Shown: in pieces, positions 5,412-6,399 of the stretch
Position numbering within the stretch: the first letter of the stretch is position 1
How the letters are laid out: each line of letters opens with the position of its first letter
Source: Clostridia bacterium
GTDB lineage: Bacteria > Bacillota > Clostridia > Oscillospirales > Acutalibacteraceae
DNA: 6,399 nucleotides
Direction of reading: 5' to 3'
NCBI GenBank assembly: GCA_017442445.1
Contig: JAFRZS010000132.1
Coordinates: forward strand, 1 to 6,399
The notes under the pieces: model-generated
What the model saw: the letters and a program-made list of their open reading frames with translations, nothing else
What the model was told of the DNA's origin: nothing
Database searches by the model: none
Translations under genes and position numbers: made by a program

Positions 5412-6399
5412 TTACTTCATAGCTTCTCTGAGCTTATCACTGGCTTTTGCGATAGCCTGACGCCATTCGTCAACAGTTTTTTCACCGCTTACAACACTGT
5501 CAATGGCGGAGAAAACAGTATCGTAAATGCTGACACCTTCAACAGGCTGTGTAGTTGCGAAGCTGCCCATTACGGCTTTTGCACCGTTGTCATAAATTTC
5601 ATAAAACATACGGCTTTCATCGTCATCAATAATTCTGCTGATACCTTTAATCGGCTGAACGGCAGGTGAGTCACCTTCCTCAGCAAATATTTTTGCAGCC
5701 TTGTCAGAATATAAGAAAGAGATGAATTTTTTTGCAAGGTCTTTATTTTTTGCACCCTTCGGAACCCAGATCTGTTCGAAGAAGGTGTAAGAATATCTGT
5801 CGCCGCCTTCTTCCAAAGCGGGAAGTGCCGTGAAGCCCCACTTGAAGTCTTCGGACATAGGAGCATCTTTCATTTCACCGACGACCCAAGTGCCGTTTGG
5901 CATAAATAAAGCCTTGTTGTTTAAAATCAATTGCTGATTTTTCAGGTAGTTTTCACCGTTAGCGTTTGCAACTGTTGTAGGCTCTGTGTAGTCGGCAAGT
6001 TTTCCGATAATTTCCAAAGCTTTTTTTGCTTCCTCAGAGTCCCAGATTCCTTCTTTATAAGTGAGTGCGGAGTTATAGAAATCAGCGTTACCGTTTGAAG
6101 CTAAAAGAGCATAGAATAAAGAATCAAAATATCCTGATGTCGGATAGGTAAAAAGATAAATACCTTCCTTTTTTGCCTTGTCGCCTAACTTCCACATTTC
6201 GTCCCAAGTTTCAGGAACAGACCAACCCTTTTTCTCAAAAAGAGCCTGATTGTAGAAAAGACCGCAAGGACTGTAGAACATCGGTGCGAGATATAATCTG
6301 TTGTCACCGTAGGGTTTTGTTATAAGTGTATTTTCAAATCCGTCAAGAAGCTTGTCCTTAACCTTTACAGATTCACAGGGCACCGTCATATCAAGAACA
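5412..6399 (-). CDS. Extracellular sugar-binding protein (family 1 solute-binding), N-terminus cut by window edge
   Basis: The frame is open to the right edge: the first visible codons upstream of the internal Met at 6389 encode VLD, so that Met is not the true start. The visible 328 residues form the C-terminal three-quarters of a family 1 solute-binding protein; the signal peptide and first lobe strands are outside the window. Family features include APMFYSPCGLFYNQALFEKKGW, VPETWDEMWKLGDKAKKEGI, then LFTYPTSGYFDSLF, a central KALFMPNGTWVVGEM block typical of the hinge and ligand pocket, and a helical C-terminus (DEWRQAIAKASDKLREAMK). It would capture sugar outside the cell, probably as a lipoprotein, and hand it to the two permeases just downstream. 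The 'YNQALF..KGW..P.TWDE' and 'FTYP' blocks recall N-acetylglucosamine/chitobiose binding proteins (NgcE group), but that specificity is a weak guess from memory. Confidence 0.92.
   Translation of the reverse strand, partial: VLDMTVPCESVKVKDKLLDGFENTLITKPYGDNRLYLAPMFYSPCGLFYNQALFEKKGWSVPETWDEMWKLGDKAKKEGIYLFTYPTSGYFDSLFYALLASNGNADFYNSALTYKEGIWDSEEAKKALEIIGKLADYTEPTTVANANGENYLKNQQLILNNKALFMPNGTWVVGEMKDAPMSEDFKWGFTALPALEEGGDRYSYTFFEQIWVPKGAKNKDLAKKFISFLYSDKAAKIFAEEGDSPAVQPIKGISRIIDDDESRMFYEIYDNGAKAVMGSFATTQPVEGVSIYDTVFSAIDSVVSGEKTVDEWRQAIAKASDKLREAMK

Noticed and set aside
5322..5669. Plus-strand open frame of 115 codons
   Set aside because: It lies wholly across the MalF-type and binding-protein genes on the other strand, has no ribosome binding site of note, and its translation shows no domain pattern.
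1..6399. CRISPR arrays, tRNA or rRNA genes, insertion sequences
   Set aside because: No spaced direct repeats, cloverleaf-like segments, transposase motifs or terminal inverted repeats were seen on either strand.

Overview
The window is AT-rich DNA whose gene content and style point to a Gram-positive anaerobe of the Clostridia, most likely a gut Oscillospiraceae/Ruminococcus-type bacterium. The clues are strong GGAG-type ribosome binding sites, tightly packed and overlapping genes, a sugar ABC operon with no ATPase gene of its own in view, and a short 'MKKY..P.L' precursor-like peptide. The assignment is inferred from style; no marker gene is present.

Region A (1-3080, minus strand) is an operon reading right to left: a PqqD-type RiPP recognition element, a small S24/S26 (signal-peptidase-like) protease, an ABC exporter with fused membrane and ATPase domains, and a nucleotidyltransferase cut by the left edge. 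Neighbours overlap by 8 nt or are separated by 2-17 nt, so they are very probably co-transcribed.

Region B (3081-3490) is the divergent control region and a 46-residue peptide gene on the plus strand. The peptide has a textbook -35/-10 promoter, an untranslated leader in which the ribosome binding site lies in a near-perfect inverted repeat, and a 12-bp-stem intrinsic terminator. Its N-terminal half carries YxxPxL, the leader motif bound by PqqD-like domains in lasso and related peptides, and an ExxxIxGG-like double-glycine motif. The C-terminal half is rich in Gly and Asp. Together with Region A this looks like a compact, possibly undescribed ribosomally made and modified peptide (RiPP) system: PqqD would bind the leader, the protease could cut it, the nucleotidyltransferase may modify the product, and the ABC protein would export it. 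No radical SAM enzyme, lasso cyclase, LanM/LanC or YcaO gene is visible, so the chemistry is open; more genes may lie past the left edge.

Region C (3487-6399, minus strand) is a separate sugar-uptake operon: a solute-binding protein cut by the right edge, then two permeases of the MalF and MalG types, then a 54-residue protein with two predicted membrane segments, whose GTG start overlaps the last permease stop codon by 4 nt. The operon converges on the terminator of the peptide gene. Its promoter and any regulator lie beyond the right edge.
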